A DNA stretch of 64,000 nt from Leguminivora glycinivorella (GCF_023078275.1 NC_062983.1:1047001-1111000), one strand, 5' to 3'; positions 31,476-43,808 are shown, numbered from the stretch's first letter. Program-made: numbers and translations. The notes: a model not told the origin generated them from the sequence alone.

Positions 31476-31859
31476 ATTTCGTTTCCCGCCTAATTGGTCC
31501 CAAGGGCTTGAAATCAACGAAGCATCAAAACGGCACACAAATACTAGCTGAGCATTTAATTTAAAAATTCCTCCCAATTCCAGCGTTTTTAAAAACGTCT
31601 CATTTCAGCAAATTCCGTAACTCGCGCACGTAGCCAATAAAGGAACATCGTAAAATTGGTCGTGAAGGTTTTACAATACAGTTCATATTTCAATGTTCCG
31701 CCGTTAGGCTGGTTTAAGTTAAAAGAGGAAGTTTTGAAAGGAGGTGTTTGAAGGTGTCCAGTTGTCAAAGTTGTCAAGAAGTTAGATTCTGCCGAAATTT
31801 TCCTAATAATATCAAGAATTGATTTCTATTTGTGTTGTGTAGGAAAATGTTTATTTAGA

Positions 31860-31992
31860 CTAACCCCCTTATTCATTAACGTACTTTAAAGTTATCAAGC
31901 CGATAAAGTTCGACGTCTTGGTGTGATAGAAAAGGACAACCATACTTTATCGGCTAGATAACTTTAAAGTACGTTTTTGAATAAGGGGTTAG
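31860..31992. mobile_element. MITE (copy B of 648-781)
   Basis: The inverted ends are CTAACCCCCTTATTCATTAA and GAATAAGGGGTTAG. One base is missing near the right end relative to copy A. Confidence 0.8.
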
Positions 31993-33224
31993 ACTTTAAG
32001 TTTTCGTGAGGCATAGGTATCAATGGCGGCTGGTGAAAATTTCTGCTAAGCAACACTGAGCAAAAAGAAACCTACTTTTATATTAGGTACGTTACTGGTA
32101 CTCAATTTTAGGCAAGCCGGTGGGAATCGGCTTGTGTGGATCAGCCACTGTTGATAGGTATATTCAAATGTTTAACTACTCGTATACGGATGGATTCACG
32201 TTAATACATCGCGTTCGGCGACGATTTTGGAGTCATTTGGAGACCCGTCATCAGAGCATGAGTGCTCGCGGCGGCTAGACTCCGTGCACTGACTGATTTT
32301 AAATGCTTCTCCAGCATGGGCTAAGGATAGCTTTTTTCAAGTATTTCTCGCCGTGTTCGCTACAAGTACTGTCATAGATTCTTATATGTAAATCATCCAG
32401 ATTATATACGTCCATGTGAGTTTTTTACCAACCGATTGTTACTCTCGTTTGTTACAATAAATACGTATTTTTTCTTAAATTCTAATTTATTCATGAACAA
32501 CAATAAACTTGCATCGGGTTAATAATACAATACGGAAATCCAAAAAATATTTTTTGAGCTTTTAGGGCAAAAGCAGCAATTAGGGAGCATGTTTTAGGCC
32601 AAAAGGTATGCGTTTCAATTCATCAGTGCCTGTGTTGGAACTAAGGCTGTTTTTCACTTCGAAAGAGGTCGTTAACAATAGGCTTATTGAACTTCAGTGA
32701 ACGAAACGCCATTTATACTCACATTGTGATTCTAGGCCAATAATTTACATTTATGTTTTTAAAAATCCTTCGCGCTCGCGCAATCTACAGCAAGATCTTA
32801 ATAGAGGAAATGGTGGCACTTAAGGTGAAATTTTTCAAGTTTCTGCCTTCAAATGGTTGCTAACGGCTTAATAGGTTTCTACAAGGCTTATGTTAACTTT
32901 AACGAGATTTCTTTTGTATAATAATCTTGTGCTTATACCAAATCATTAAGTCTATGAAGGTGGAAAGGGTTGTTTTAATAACGTCTTGCACGCATGGTCA
33001 CACTGTTAAATCGTGTAAACTGTTTTGTGGGACACTGTTCTTGTATAAGCTGTTCATTATTATATTAAAAAATATACATCAAAAAAGATTTTTAACTTTG
33101 AAGTAAAAAAATGATTTTCGACTTTGTGGTCGAAAAAAAAGATTTCCGACTTTGTAGTCAAAGTTGTTTTCAATTTGTATGCAAAAGACATAGAATCCCT
33201 CTCAAAAACAAGTTTCCTTGCAGG

Positions 33225-33377
33225 ATGTTAGTTATTTTTGCAGCTTACTGCACACGAAACCGCGGAGAACGTTCCTTTAGACGCTTCCCCAATGATATCG
33301 TTAGCCCGGAGCTCAGCGTAAATCATTATAAGGGTGCGGCGTCAAGTGCAAATTGCTCCGTATCACCCTCTAAATAA
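33225..33377 (+). pseudogene. Possible THAP-like fragment (copy B)
   Basis: The same 50-codon frame, acceptor-like TTTCCTTGCAG and overlapping poly(A) signal as at 2018-2170, with no change to the translation. In B the frame upstream is also open (from 33111), because an indel in an A-run differs from copy A; this probably means little. Confidence 0.35.
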
Positions 33378-33747
33378 AGTCTTTATTGCCCCGTACGTGT
33401 CCTGTTTATGCTCGAAACTTGGAGAGATTACAGGAATTTAGTAGTACCGTCCCCACCGGATATATCTAAGCTTCCGGGGCGAGCAAAAATATCTAAACAA
33501 GCTTTATCGCCTTGGCAATAGATACGTGTTCAGATATTTGTGAAGACTATGACCGCTCCGATGTATTTGATGGTGAGTTTACAGGAATTTAGTAGTGTAT
33601 GTAAATAAAGGGTCGGGTTTACGAAGTTTTGTCAGGGCTTATTGAAAACTATGAGGGTATTGTACTTAGCTGTTTCGATTGGTCAGTCATAAAGGGTATT
33701 GGCTATAAATATAAACCGTTTTCTTGACATAGCTTTATTACTTTTAC

Positions 33748-33888
33748 GGTGCTGTTACACGGAAAACACAATTGCCAGCAATTCACAAACCATTGCCGCG
33801 TTTGTTCAATACGCACCAACTGACTATGGAGCAAACGCGGCAATGGAATGTGAAATGCTGGAAATTGTGTTGTCCGTGTAACGGCACC
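33748..33888. mobile_element. Hairpin MITE (copy B of 2541-2681)
   Basis: The same 57-bp arms, with a few substitutions (GGAAAACAC, ACGCACCAAC, AACGGCACC). Confidence 0.85.
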
Positions 33889-34190
33889 TTTAGGAGCTAT
33901 TGCCCTAGATTTGACGACCAATCTGGCCTCGTCGGTAGTAAACCTGCCTGCTAAGCCGCGGTCTTGGTCTCGAATCCCGGTAAGGGCATTTATTTGTGTG
34001 ATGAGCACAGACATTTGTTTCCGAGTCATGGATGATTTCTGTATGTATGTATATATTTATCTATTTAAGTATGTTTATCGTCGCCTAGCACCTATTTTAC
34101 AAGCTTTGATTATTTTGGGGCTAGGTTTTGTCTGTGCAAAGTTTCTCCCAATTTTTTTAGGTTTTAAAGATGGAAATAGTCTCTTTTTAA

Positions 34191-34313
34191 CACTTTCGCT
34201 ACCAAGAACCCGACTGTCGGGCACACCGCTCGTAGAAGCGTAGCCGATTACATGGGTTTCCCCGTATGTAGCGAAAATGTCGTAGCGCCGCGTAGAGCCC
34301 GGTTTCGAAAGTG
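34191..34313. mobile_element. 123-bp TTAA-flanked MITE (B only)
   Basis: TTAA on both sides (34187-34190, 34314-34317) with ends CACTTTCG and CGAAAGTG. Copy A has a single TTAA at the empty site (2977-2980). It is of piggyBac-like style, and its termini resemble those of the 9601 element (CACGTTCG). Confidence 0.85.
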
Positions 34314-34361
34314 TTAAGGCAATGTCTGCTTTAGGGTTTTCATTGAATGTTCAGCAATTGT

Positions 34362-34610
34362 GCCCGTGTGGTGACGGGTTAAGAATTTCACCACCCCCTT
34401 TCTTCCCGGGGGTGTCGTAGAAGGCGACTGTGGGATATGGGTTAAATTGTGGCATAGGCGAGAGGCTGGCAACCTGTCACTGCAATGTCACAGTTTCGTT
34501 TTCTTTCAACCCCTTATTTGCCAAGAGTGGCACTGAAACCTGAGTAGTTTCATGTGCTCTGCCTACCCCTTCATGGAACACAGGCGTGATTGTATGTATG
34601 TATGTATGTA
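34362..34610 (+). repeat. SINE-3 (copy B of 3000-3248)
   Basis: It is flanked by the same TGTTCAGCAATTGT repeats as copy A, confirming a shared old insertion. Confidence 0.9.
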
Positions 34611-35026
34611 TGTTCAGCAATTGTAAGATACCAGTACCAGTAGTTACCCGTGAGCAACAGATGATGCCCTTCTGTCATATTTATTGGCAGTCTAAGGTGT
34701 CCCCTAATTAAAAAAAAAATGTACAATTGTCAGTGGCATCTACAGGTACACAGATAAGTTCTGGTACTTTTACCTTAGTATTTTACTTGTGCTCATAATG
34801 AACGTTCCAGGAATGGAATAATAAAAATGTTTGCATCTGGCAGTTGCCCAAGTCCATAAAGTTTAATTAGGAATTTCTGCAATTCTTACATTTCTTACAA
34901 TAAAGAGAACACGCGATTAGAGTTCGCCAAACACAAAGGTATTATTGAATGAACAGAATGTAATAATAGACGATAAACTTTCTTGAGACATTCAAATATT
35001 TAAATAAATATTCGAGTGGTACTGGT

Positions 35027-35245
35027 CATCATTATCTGAGGCATTACAGCAGCGGGTGGGCCTTAGCCTGGTCAAGCAGGTCTCTCCAGTCCGATCTATT
35101 TGTGGCTTTCCTTCTCCAACTTTTCACTCCTAGGGTCCTGATGTCCTGGTATACGCCGTCTAACCATCTGAGCTTGGGCTTGCCTCTACCTCTGCTGCCC
35201 CCCGGTCGGCTATCTAAAAGGCGTTTACTGGTACTGGTATTCACG
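35027..35245 (-). mobile_element. LINE ORF2 C-terminus (B only)
   Basis: The minus-strand frame 35244-35044 encodes GRGKPKLRWLDGVYQDIRTL, then NRSDWRDLLDQAKAHPLL and a stop. This is the usual end of an RTE- or CR1-type ORF2. A short tail ends in TAATGATGACC. Copy A lacks it; GTGGTACT / CTGGTACTGGT at the edges may be target repeats. Confidence 0.8.
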
Positions 35246-35262
35246 TTAATAGTTACCTATAC

Positions 35263-36079
35263 ACAGGGTGGCCCATTCAAATCGGTCAGTATGGGAAAGT
35301 CTGAAACTATAAGACATACGAAAATTTGTTCTTAGGAACCATGTCACCGATTTTGATAAAAAGAAAAACTGCATTCATACAATTAAAAAAAAAAGTGTAC
35401 CCAGCTGAGGAATCGAACCCGGTTGTTTTGAAAAAATAAACTTACACTATTTCTATTCAGATATCGTTTGTGTAGGTCTTAAGCAGTAAATATCTCTAAG
35501 AAACATAATGTCTAAAATGAATAAAATGCATTTTTTTCACATACTTTAATTTATCATAGTAGGTGTTCAACGTCTTTTTCAATACAATATTCAACACGTC
35601 TAGGTAACGATCTTACTATTGCATTTTGTATCTTCATGTGGTGAATCTGCGTTAAAGTTGACTCTATGGCTACTTTTAGGTCTTCAACGGTGTTATAGCT
35701 ATTTTTGTACACTGTTGTAAAGATGAAGTGAACTTGCTGAATATTGTAACGGTGGTCACTTTTAACACCTACTATGATAAATTAAAGTATGTGAAAAAAA
35801 TGCATTTTATTCATTTTAGACATTATGTTTCTTAGAGATATTTACTGCTTAAGACGTAGGTCTTGTGTAGACAAACGATATCTGAATAGAAATAGTGTAA
35901 GTTTATTTTTTCAAAACAACCGGGTTCGATTCCCCAGCTGGGTACACTTTTTTTTTTAATTGTATGAATGCAGTTTTTCTTTTTATCAAAATCGGTGACA
36001 TGGTTCCTAAGAACAAATCTTCGTATGTCTTACATTTTCAGACTTTCCCATACTGACCGATTTGAATGGGCCACCCTGT
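35263..36079. mobile_element. Foldback element with ~300 bp arms (B only)
   Basis: The ends ACAGGGTGGCCCATTCAAAT and ATTTGAATGGGCCACCCTGT are perfect inverted repeats, and pairing continues about 300 bases inward. Only about 200 bases in the middle are unpaired. A minus-strand frame there includes RSLPRRVEYCIEKD, reminiscent of the end of a DDE transposase. It sits at a TA. The arms contain GGTTCGATTCC-like words on both strands. Confidence 0.8.
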
Positions 36080-36088
36080 ATAGCGATT

Positions 36089-36415
36089 GGGTATTTTCGC
36101 GAAAAAAGATTAAATTTCTTTTTTCTAAAATAGGTAATTTTTTCCTACTCAGAATCACGAGCCTTTTCGACCCTACTAGGCTGAAAAAAGCGCCTGAATT
36201 TATTTTTTTCACTTTTTTTCCATTTTTCAAACACTTTGTACAGCGGTTATAAAGTGGAAAGTATGGAAAGTAAAGGAAAATTTGGGGACCATTTTTTTGT
36301 CTATCGTTTTTTGTCTTATAGATCGAAAGGGCTCGTGTTTCTGAGACGGAAAAACATAAAGTTTACCTACCTTAAAAATGTTTTTTTTTTGAAGATTCTT
36401 CTCGCAAAAATACCC
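36089..36415. mobile_element. MITE (copy B of 3686-4012)
   Basis: The ends are GGGTATTTTCGCGAAAAAAG and TCTCGCAAAAATACCC. They match each other better than in copy A. Confidence 0.8.
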
Positions 36416-36453
36416 GACTGACAATATTTTATGGAAACAAACACTCAAGCCTG

Positions 36454-36727
36454 TTCGAAACATTTTGCCAATCGCATCATTTAACGACCTGTCTGGCCTA
36501 GGCGGGTAGTGACCCTGCCTGCTAAACCGCGGTCCCGGGTTCGAATCCCGGTAAGGGCATTTATTTGTGTGATGAACACAGATATTTGTTCCTAAATCAT
36601 GGATGTTTTCTATGTATAAAAATATTTGTATATTATCCTATCGTTGTCTGAGTACCCACAACACAAGCCTTCTTGAGCTTACCGTTGGACTCAGTCAATC
36701 TGTCAGAATGTCCTATAATATTAATTT
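36454..36727 (+). repeat. SINE-2 (B only)
   Basis: The head GGCGGGTAGTGACCCTGCC, box-B-like GGGTTCGAATCCC, body and TATTAATTTATTTAT tail match other SINE-2s. Copy A runs straight from AACAAACACT into TTATTTATTTATATTAACG. About 35 extra bases before the head are also absent from A. Confidence 0.85.
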
Positions 36728-37121
36728 ATTTATTTATATTAACGTGAGTACATCCGTACATTTTAATAAAATGTTATAATGTTGTATTTTTTTTTAAAAG
36801 TCTATTTCCAAGTCAGTAAAAGATGTTTGAAACAGTCGTGGTAAGTTTGCTACATAATTATTTCAAGCTAACATGGATCTGTATCCAGGTTTAAAACGGC
36901 TTCAAGAGCCAAACGTCTTAACCGTCTTTTCATGTAATCATACTAAATTCCTTTTAGTACTAGAATGTTGGTCTCAATGCTTTCACGTTTTGCAAGAAAA
37001 CTGGAATTTCTTCAAGGTAACTTAGTGTTTTTAAATTTAGTTTCAAAGTGAGATTTGAATTCACGAATTCGCTAACATTTTAACTGGGAATAATACACTG
37101 GATTATATAAGGTATTGAATA

Positions 37122-37311
37122 TCCATACTAATAATTATAATTATTATAAATGGGAAAAGTGTGTGTGTCTGTTTGTTTGTCCGTCTTTCACGGCAAAATG
37201 AAGCGACGTATTAACGTGATTTTTTAAGTGGAGGTAGTTGAAGGGATGGAGAGTGACATAGGCTACTTTTTGTCTCTTTCTAACGCGAGCAAAGCCACGG
37301 GCAAAAGCTAG
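37122..37311 (+). mobile_element. Short Helitron (copy B of 4440-4628)
   Basis: TCCATACTAATAATTATAAT start, hairpin region and CTAG end as in copy A. Confidence 0.85.
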
Positions 37312-37335
37312 TAAATAATATACCTATTTACCTAC

Positions 37336-37652
37336 AGCGCTGGTGGCCTAGCGGTAAGAGCGTGCGACTTTCGATCCGGAGGTCGCTGGTTTGAACCCGG
37401 CTCGTACCAATGAGTTTTTCTGAACTTATTGTGCGAAATGTCATTTGATATTTGCCAGTCGCTTTTCAGTGAAGGAAAACATCGTGAGGAAACGGGACTA
37501 ATTCCAATAAGGCCTAGTTACCCTTCGGTTTGGAAGGTCAGATGGGAGTCGCTTCCGTAAAACTAGTGCCTATGCCAAATCTTGGGATTAGTTGTCAAAG
37601 CGGACCAAATGACGGTGGCAAATGCCGGGATAACGCAAGGATGATGATGATG
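37336..37652 (+). repeat. SINE-1 (copy B of 4653-4966)
   Basis: The same 13-bp target duplication CCTATTTACCTAC. The head reads GTGGCCTAGCGGTAAGAGCG, closer to a tRNA than copy A, which lacks two bases. Confidence 0.92.
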
Positions 37653-37967
37653 CCTATTTACCTACTATATATATATTTCATGACGAAAGAACGTTCCTCA
37701 AAATTGATTACCTACTAATAAAGTACCTAATGTAAAAGTAGGTATATTTTTGCTCAGTGTTGCCTAGCGGAAATTTTCACCAGCCGCCACTGCTACCTAC
37801 GCAATAAGCGTTTCCTAAAAAATCGCGCGGCTACCTATAACTTGCTGAAAGGTACTCTCAATTACTATTATTATTTGAAATGTATAAATAACTTTTGACA
37901 TTTTTCAATTAATTTGCTAAGTATCTCTTTTTGTACTCATATGTTAAACCCTTTCCCTATTAGACGC

Positions 37968-38222
37968 CCGGTATGGCGCAGTCGGTAGTGACCCTACCTG
38001 CTGCGCCGCGGTCCCGGGTTCGAATCCCGGTAAGGGCATTTATTTGTGTGATGAGCACAGATATTTGTTCCTGAGTCATGGATGTTTTCTATATATATAT
38101 AAGTATTTATATATTATATATATCGTTGTCTGAGTACCCACAACACAAGCCTTCTTGAGCTTACCGTGGGCCTCAGTCAATCTGTGTAAGAATGTCCTAT
38201 AATATTTATTATTTATTATTAG
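37968..38222 (+). repeat. SINE-2 (copy B of 5281-5530)
   Basis: Identical to copy A in head and body. Confidence 0.9.
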
Positions 38223-38473
38223 TTGGGTCATGAAAATGTGACATTAAATACTTACACCAATTGCATTTTGTACTTTACTTGAAATAAAAATAATATTTGC
38301 ACCACATAATATTTACATTCTTTAATTACCGTGGAATATTTTTATAGTTCTATTTTATACAATTAACAATCATAAAAGCACTTCAGTTCACAATTAACGG
38401 TTCGTAACTAGTGTTGGTAAAAAATAAGCTCTTTGTTCTTAAAAATAAGCAAAATCTTATTCCAAACTCAAAT

Positions 38474-39573
38474 GGAATTGGGCGGGGCGTGTTGCCAGGC
38501 AGAGTGAAGGCAGGTGAACCAAAATGTTGACCGAATGGTGGCCGCTATCGGATGTAAGAAGCGCCCGTTATGGCTCATTGGGTGGACGACATTCGAAAAA
38601 CTGCGGGCACTTCTGGATGACAACAATTATTTATATTACAAAAGCAATGCATTCGCATTCTTACAAACACACGTGTACCAGATAGCTGTCGTCCGCACTA
38701 TATCCAGCTCGATATCCTGACGTTACCCTCTATGTACATCCTCGAAGCAGCGCTATTCGTTAGGAATAACATTAACTTGTTTAAACAAAAAGTAATAAAA
38801 TCCCAGAGACGAAATAATGTAAACGAGCTTGAATTACCCCTTCAACACTGGCAATGTTCAGAAATGGTCCGTATTACCGATGCATATTAATAGCTAACAA
38901 AATACCAGATGAAATAAAAAACGAAACTAAAGATGAAGTGTTTAAACGAAAATTAAAAGATATATTAATTAAAAAATGTTATTATTCTATAGATGAGTTT
39001 TTCAATGATACAATCTTAGACATGTAAAATAATAGAATTAAATAATATATCAGTAACTTTATAATTTTAATAATCCAATTGATTTCTAATTTATTATTGC
39101 ATACAATTAGGTTTTTTATTATTGCATTTCAATTTAGTTATTTTATTGTTGACATTTAATTCCATTAATGAAGTATTATTTATTAGTATTAATTAAGTGA
39201 AACCTAAAAATGAAAATGTTTATAAATTAAATTGAATTAAAATGTATACCAATAAATTTTATCAATTTCAAAATAAATTTTGCCACTACATGTCCGTGTA
39301 ATGTTGCTTAAAATGCATGTTATTTATAAATCCATTTTATATAAATAATTATAGTTTTAGTCTTGGTTAAGTAAGTATATTGCTGTATACCCTAACAGGG
39401 TTCATGTGATCTTTTGCTGTAAATAGCCTATTTAAGACCTTGTGTAACACATGATTACAAATGCAATAAATGAATTATGAGATTAGCCCAGGACCGGGAT
39501 AAGTGGCGTACACGAAGGGAGGCCTATGCTCAGCAGTGGGCGATTAATGGCTGAAATGATGATGATGATGAAA
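38474..39573 (+). mobile_element. LINE tail with nested LINE (copy B of 5784-6876)
   Basis: The outer LINE codes lie at 38474-38620 and 39481-39573, the nested LINE at 38621-39480. B keeps the 25 bases lost in A (around 38919-38950), so the nested LINE frame continues through DEVFKRKLKDILIKKC to a stop after TILDM. Confidence 0.75.
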
Positions 39574-39725
39574 ATCTTATTCAACTTTTTTCTTTAACCT
39601 TTATTGCAAAAAAGAAAACATTTATGTGCAAAAGTTGGACTTAATGCCATAAGATCTACTAGTTGACATTGAATGCAATCCAGATGGCGGTTTTGATATC
39701 ACTTTGATACAATACGACTTTACTG

Positions 39726-39889
39726 GTGCCGTAGCCGAATGACATTTCTGCGGCGCGAAACGAAAACGACACGCCGCGAAAGGTAGTCTGGCTCTGTCGC
39801 GCGAATACGCAAGAGCGATAGAGATAGATAGCTACGAAAGAGATATTATCGTGAGCGTTTCGTGAGCGTTTATGCATTTGGCTACGCAC
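39726..39889. mobile_element. MITE (copy B of 7033-7197)
   Basis: Same inverted ends; the right end reads CATTTGGCTACGCAC, one base off copy A. Confidence 0.75.
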
Positions 39890-40773
39890 ACTGTTTTAAT
39901 TACGCTGATTGGGGCGAAGGGAAAGAAAAAAATATTATAAAGAATTTTAAGGTTTTATTCAAACTTTAAAACCAACCGTAGACTCAGCGTATAATAAATT
40001 ATATATTTTTAAAAAGTTGTTTGTCAGGATCATAGTAAATGGAAATCCGTGATCTCTGCTTACCCCTCTGGGAAACAGGCGTGATTGTATGTATATTTTT
40101 AAATAGTTACAGTTTATGTTAGATCTTGGGTATATACAACATGCGTACATATAAGAAAATTCAACTATGTAGTTAAAAAATTAACATCTTAATTGAAACT
40201 GTTTTTCATTAAGATGAAATTTTAGTTAATAATGTCATTTCTTTTTCATTTTATTTTATATATCAGCAAATCGATGATACATTTGAAAAAACTCTCATAA
40301 CAAAGCTTTTGTAAAATCACGCCAAGTTTTTTTAATTTCACCAAATCACTCCAATTTTCCCAACTCTAGTTACCGCTGCGCCAAAATTTCTTATCATGGG
40401 TAATTCCGGTTCAAATGCACTATTCATATTTTATTGCGGGTTTAATCTGGTCTTATATATAACCGCAGTAAAAGCGGTTGATGTTGTTCGTAAAAACAAC
40501 GCTAATTTCATGATACCTGTTTTCAACAACGTCGACGTAAAAGTGGAAATTATTAAAAAAAAATAGTACCTATGTTTTATTTCAAACCTAAACAGGTTTT
40601 TCATCTAATCTTGTAATTGTAATTTCTCAGCAAGGCCATTTGCGTAAATAGGTAATATTTAATCATTAATTTGTTTTACTATGAACATTTTTTTCTGGAG
40701 AGGAAAAATTGTTTCATTTTGTACGAGAATGTAATAAGAATAATGTTTGTGCGAACCTGATTTTACCGGTTTT
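39890..40773. other. No gene seen (copy B)
   Basis: Counterpart of 7198-8081, with only small indels. Nothing coding. Confidence 0.5.
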
Positions 40774-41288
40774 TAGGGTTCCGTAGTCAACTTATAGTTT
40801 CGCTATGTCTGTCTGTCCGTCCGTCCATCCGAAGATAATCTTAGTGACCGTTAGCACTAGAAAGCTGAAATTTGGTACCTACCCATATGCATTTCAATCA
40901 CGGCAATTTATATATCATTTACCACTTGGTAAAATAAAAAGTGGAAAAAAATGTTTTATTAGGGTACCCCCCTACGTGTAAAGTGGGGACTGTTTTTTTT
41001 CATGTCAACCCCGTAATGTGATATATTTTTGGATAGGTATTTAAAAATCAATAGGGGTTCACTCAAATTGTTTTTGGATAAAATTAATATTTTCGGAAAT
41101 AATCGCTCCTAAAGTAAAACAAAAATGTGTCTCTAACTTTTGAACCATATGTTTAAAAATATGAAAAAATCACAAAAGACTTTCTAGGAAAATTATTTTG
41201 ATCTTGATAGGTTGAACAGTTTTTGAAAAAAAAATACGGGAAACTCCGGAACCCTACACTGAGCGTGGCCCGCCACGCTCTTGGCCGG
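40774..41288 (-). mobile_element. CCGG-element (copy B of 8082-8610)
   Basis: The same old insertion. It lacks the ACTAGGAACC stretch near the GGAACCCT end that copy A keeps. Confidence 0.8.
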
Positions 41289-41716
41289 TTTTGTTTACAT
41301 GAACAAGTCACTGGATAGTTTAAAGCCATCTTCACTATTTATAATTTGTAATAAAATTGTCAAATGGCTTCTCATATCAATCTGTTATTTGGCTGCCATC
41401 TCTTACAAACTTGCGAAATGGGGGTAGACGTGATAAAAAAATCAAATATACCTACATAGTTTACAAAATACACTTTACCGAGTACCCAAAAGGGTCTAGT
41501 AGAAGAATAGTTGTAATATTTATAAATGAAAATTGTGAAAAGTTTTAACAAGATGCGATACAAGGCGTCGGCCTGGAAAATTAAGTCAAATTAAAAAAGT
41601 AAGCTAGGGAAAAATACGGCGTAACATTTTTTGTACTTTTTTGAAAACAGAAAAAAGTTTTCATAGTCTCTTTTTAAGTCTCGACGCGAAAACGTCGGGG
41701 TGATATAAGTTTGTCG

Positions 41717-42658
41717 GGATACCCCCATTTGCCAGAATTTCATTTGCCATAATTTTATTTGCCACCCTATTCAACAATCATAAAATTGTTTCTCATAACA
41801 TCTTATGCCATAATCATTGTTTGCTATATTAATCAAGTGCCAGAAACTTTGTTTTCCATAAAGTCAGTTTCCATAATGTCACTTGTCAGAATCATCGAAA
41901 TCAGTAATTACCACATTCCATACCATCATTTGTCATCCAAATTAGCGACCAGAAAAGTCAATTTCCATAATGTGATTTGGCAGAATAATCGAAATGCGTA
42001 ATTATCACAGAGACGACACTACTAGAAGTATTAGAGAATGAAACTGCTATCAGAAAGTAGGTTAGGTTAGGTTAGAACTGTGACCCCTGGAAAATAAAAC
42101 TGCTATCAGAAAGTAGGTTAGGTTAGGTTAGAACTGTGACCCCCTGGAAAATGAAACTGCTATCAGAAAGTAGGTTAGGTTAGGTTAGAACTGTGACCCC
42201 CTGGAAAATGAAACTGCTTGAAAAGTAGGTTAGGTTAGGTTAGAACTGTGACCCCTGGAAAATGAAAATGCTACCAGAAAGTAGGTTAGATTAGGTTAGA
42301 ACTGCGACCCCCTGGAAAATGAAACTGCTATCAGAAAGTAGGTTAGGCTAGGTTAGAACTGTGACCCCCTGGAAAATGAAACTGCTATCAGAAAGTAGGT
42401 TATATGGGCAACAATTAATATGGCAAGAATTGCTTATGGCGTTTGAATATTATATTAAACCATATTATTGCACTTAATAATATGGCTAACAAATAGTATG
42501 GCATTGTATGATTATGGAAGGTAATGTTCGGGTAAACAACCAGTACGGCATACAATTTTTATGGTAAACAAATCATTCGGGCAAATGAAATTCAGGCAAG
42601 TTAGATTCGGGCATATGAATATTATGTTAAATGACTGTCGGGCAAACAATAGACAACC
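41717..42658. mobile_element. Complex 942-bp insertion with TTTGCC arms and TTAGG-bearing minisatellite (B only)
   Basis: It is flanked by 10-bp direct repeats AAGTTTGTCG (41707-41716, 42659-42668); copy A has one AAGTTTGACG. The left ~320 bases are full of TTTGCCA, CCATAATTTT and TTTCCATAATG words. The right ~250 bases hold the reverse words (TATGGCAAGA, ATTATGGAAGG, CGGGCAAATG), making a diffuse palindrome. Between them lies a 57-bp minisatellite. No convincing protein is encoded. I do not recognise the family; foldback elements with 9-10 bp duplications are the nearest known type. Confidence 0.75.
42035..42402 (+). repeat. 57-bp minisatellite, about 6.5 units, each with three TTAGG motifs
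   Basis: The unit is GAAAATGAAACTGCTATCAG, then AAAG, then TAGGTTAGGTTAGGTTAG, then AACTGTGACCCCCTG. Units differ by a few bases; one is shortened (CTGCTTGAAAAG). TTAGG is the insect telomeric repeat. It sits in the middle of the 41717-42658 insertion. Confidence 0.9.
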
Positions 42659-43128
42659 AAGTTTGTCGTGCCTGTCTGTGTGTGTATCTGTGAACGGATG
42701 AACCGATTTCGATTTTGTTTTTTTTTTGTTTCAAAGCTGAGTTAGTCGGGAGTGTTCTTAGCCATGTTTCATGAAAATCGGTCCACTACGTCGCGGTCGG
42801 GGGTTTTTTCAAAATTCTAATTTTGTGGTTGGGTTATTTAAATATGTAGTCGTCACCCCTATTATTGTTCAATGTTCCGCTCCTAGAAACTCGCATGTTT
42901 CTTTTCAATATCATCGTATCACGTGACACACATTCGGTTTCAAGGACCACTTCTCAATAAGCCGTCAAAGCGTTCAATTTCCCTCGAATTTGCGCAATTT
43001 GCATACGAGATGGCGTAATTGTAATTACTGGTGAAGACGGTTATATCGGAGAGTGGTGCTCGACTGTGACTGCTATCACACACAGAACACATAGTACACA
43101 TTTTATGAAGCTATTTAATTCTGTTAAA

Positions 43129-43301
43129 TCCATACTTAATATTATAAATGGGAAAGTGTGTGTGTCGGTTTGTTTGTCCGTCTTTCACGGCAAAACGGAG
43201 CGACGAATTGACGTGATTTTTTAAGTGAAGATAGTTGAAGGGATGTAGAGGACATAGGCTACCTTTTGTCTCTTTCTAATGCGAGCGAAGCCGCAGGAAA
43301 A
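43129..43301 (+). mobile_element. Short Helitron, uninterrupted (copy B)
   Basis: The intact counterpart of 9505-10686, showing the empty TTAA at about 43220 (GATTTTTTAAGTG). Confidence 0.8.
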
Positions 43302-43407
43302 GTAAGTATTAATATATAATCGTCGCCTATTACTCATAGTAGATACAAGATTGGGGTTAGGTCGATGTGTATGAAGCCTTTTGATAGGGCTTCCTGGCAT
43401 TTTTTTT

Positions 43408-43808
43408 TATACCATGTCGGTGGCAAACAGGCATACGGCCCGCCTGATGGAAAGCGGTCACCGTAACCTATGGACGCCTGCAACTCAATGGGTGTCACGT
43501 GCGCGTTGCCGACCCATTAGAAACTTGTACACTCCTTTTTTGAAGAACCCCATACTGTAGTTCATCGGGAATACCTCGACAGGGAGCTCATTCCACAGCC
43601 GGAGCGTGGAATGGTGGGAGGAAATTCCTCTGAAACCGCACGGTGCGCGACCATTTAAGTTGTAAGGTGTGTGGATGAGCGCCCTGTCGATGGCGAGCGG
43701 TGTGATGATGAAAAGTGGCAGTTGGCATCATGTCAAACAGTTCCTCAGAACACAACCCATTGTACAGGCGATAGAACACACATAAGGAGGCGAAGGAAGG
43801 AGGAAGGA
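43408..43808 (-). mobile_element. LINE ORF2 C-terminus (copy B of 10795-11175)
   Basis: The same motifs as copy A. It retains ACGCCTGCAACTCAATGGG, deleted in A. Confidence 0.65.

Noticed and set aside
42035..42402. CRISPR-like array
   Set aside because: The 57-bp units are head-to-tail repeats without unique spacers, in a eukaryotic genome.
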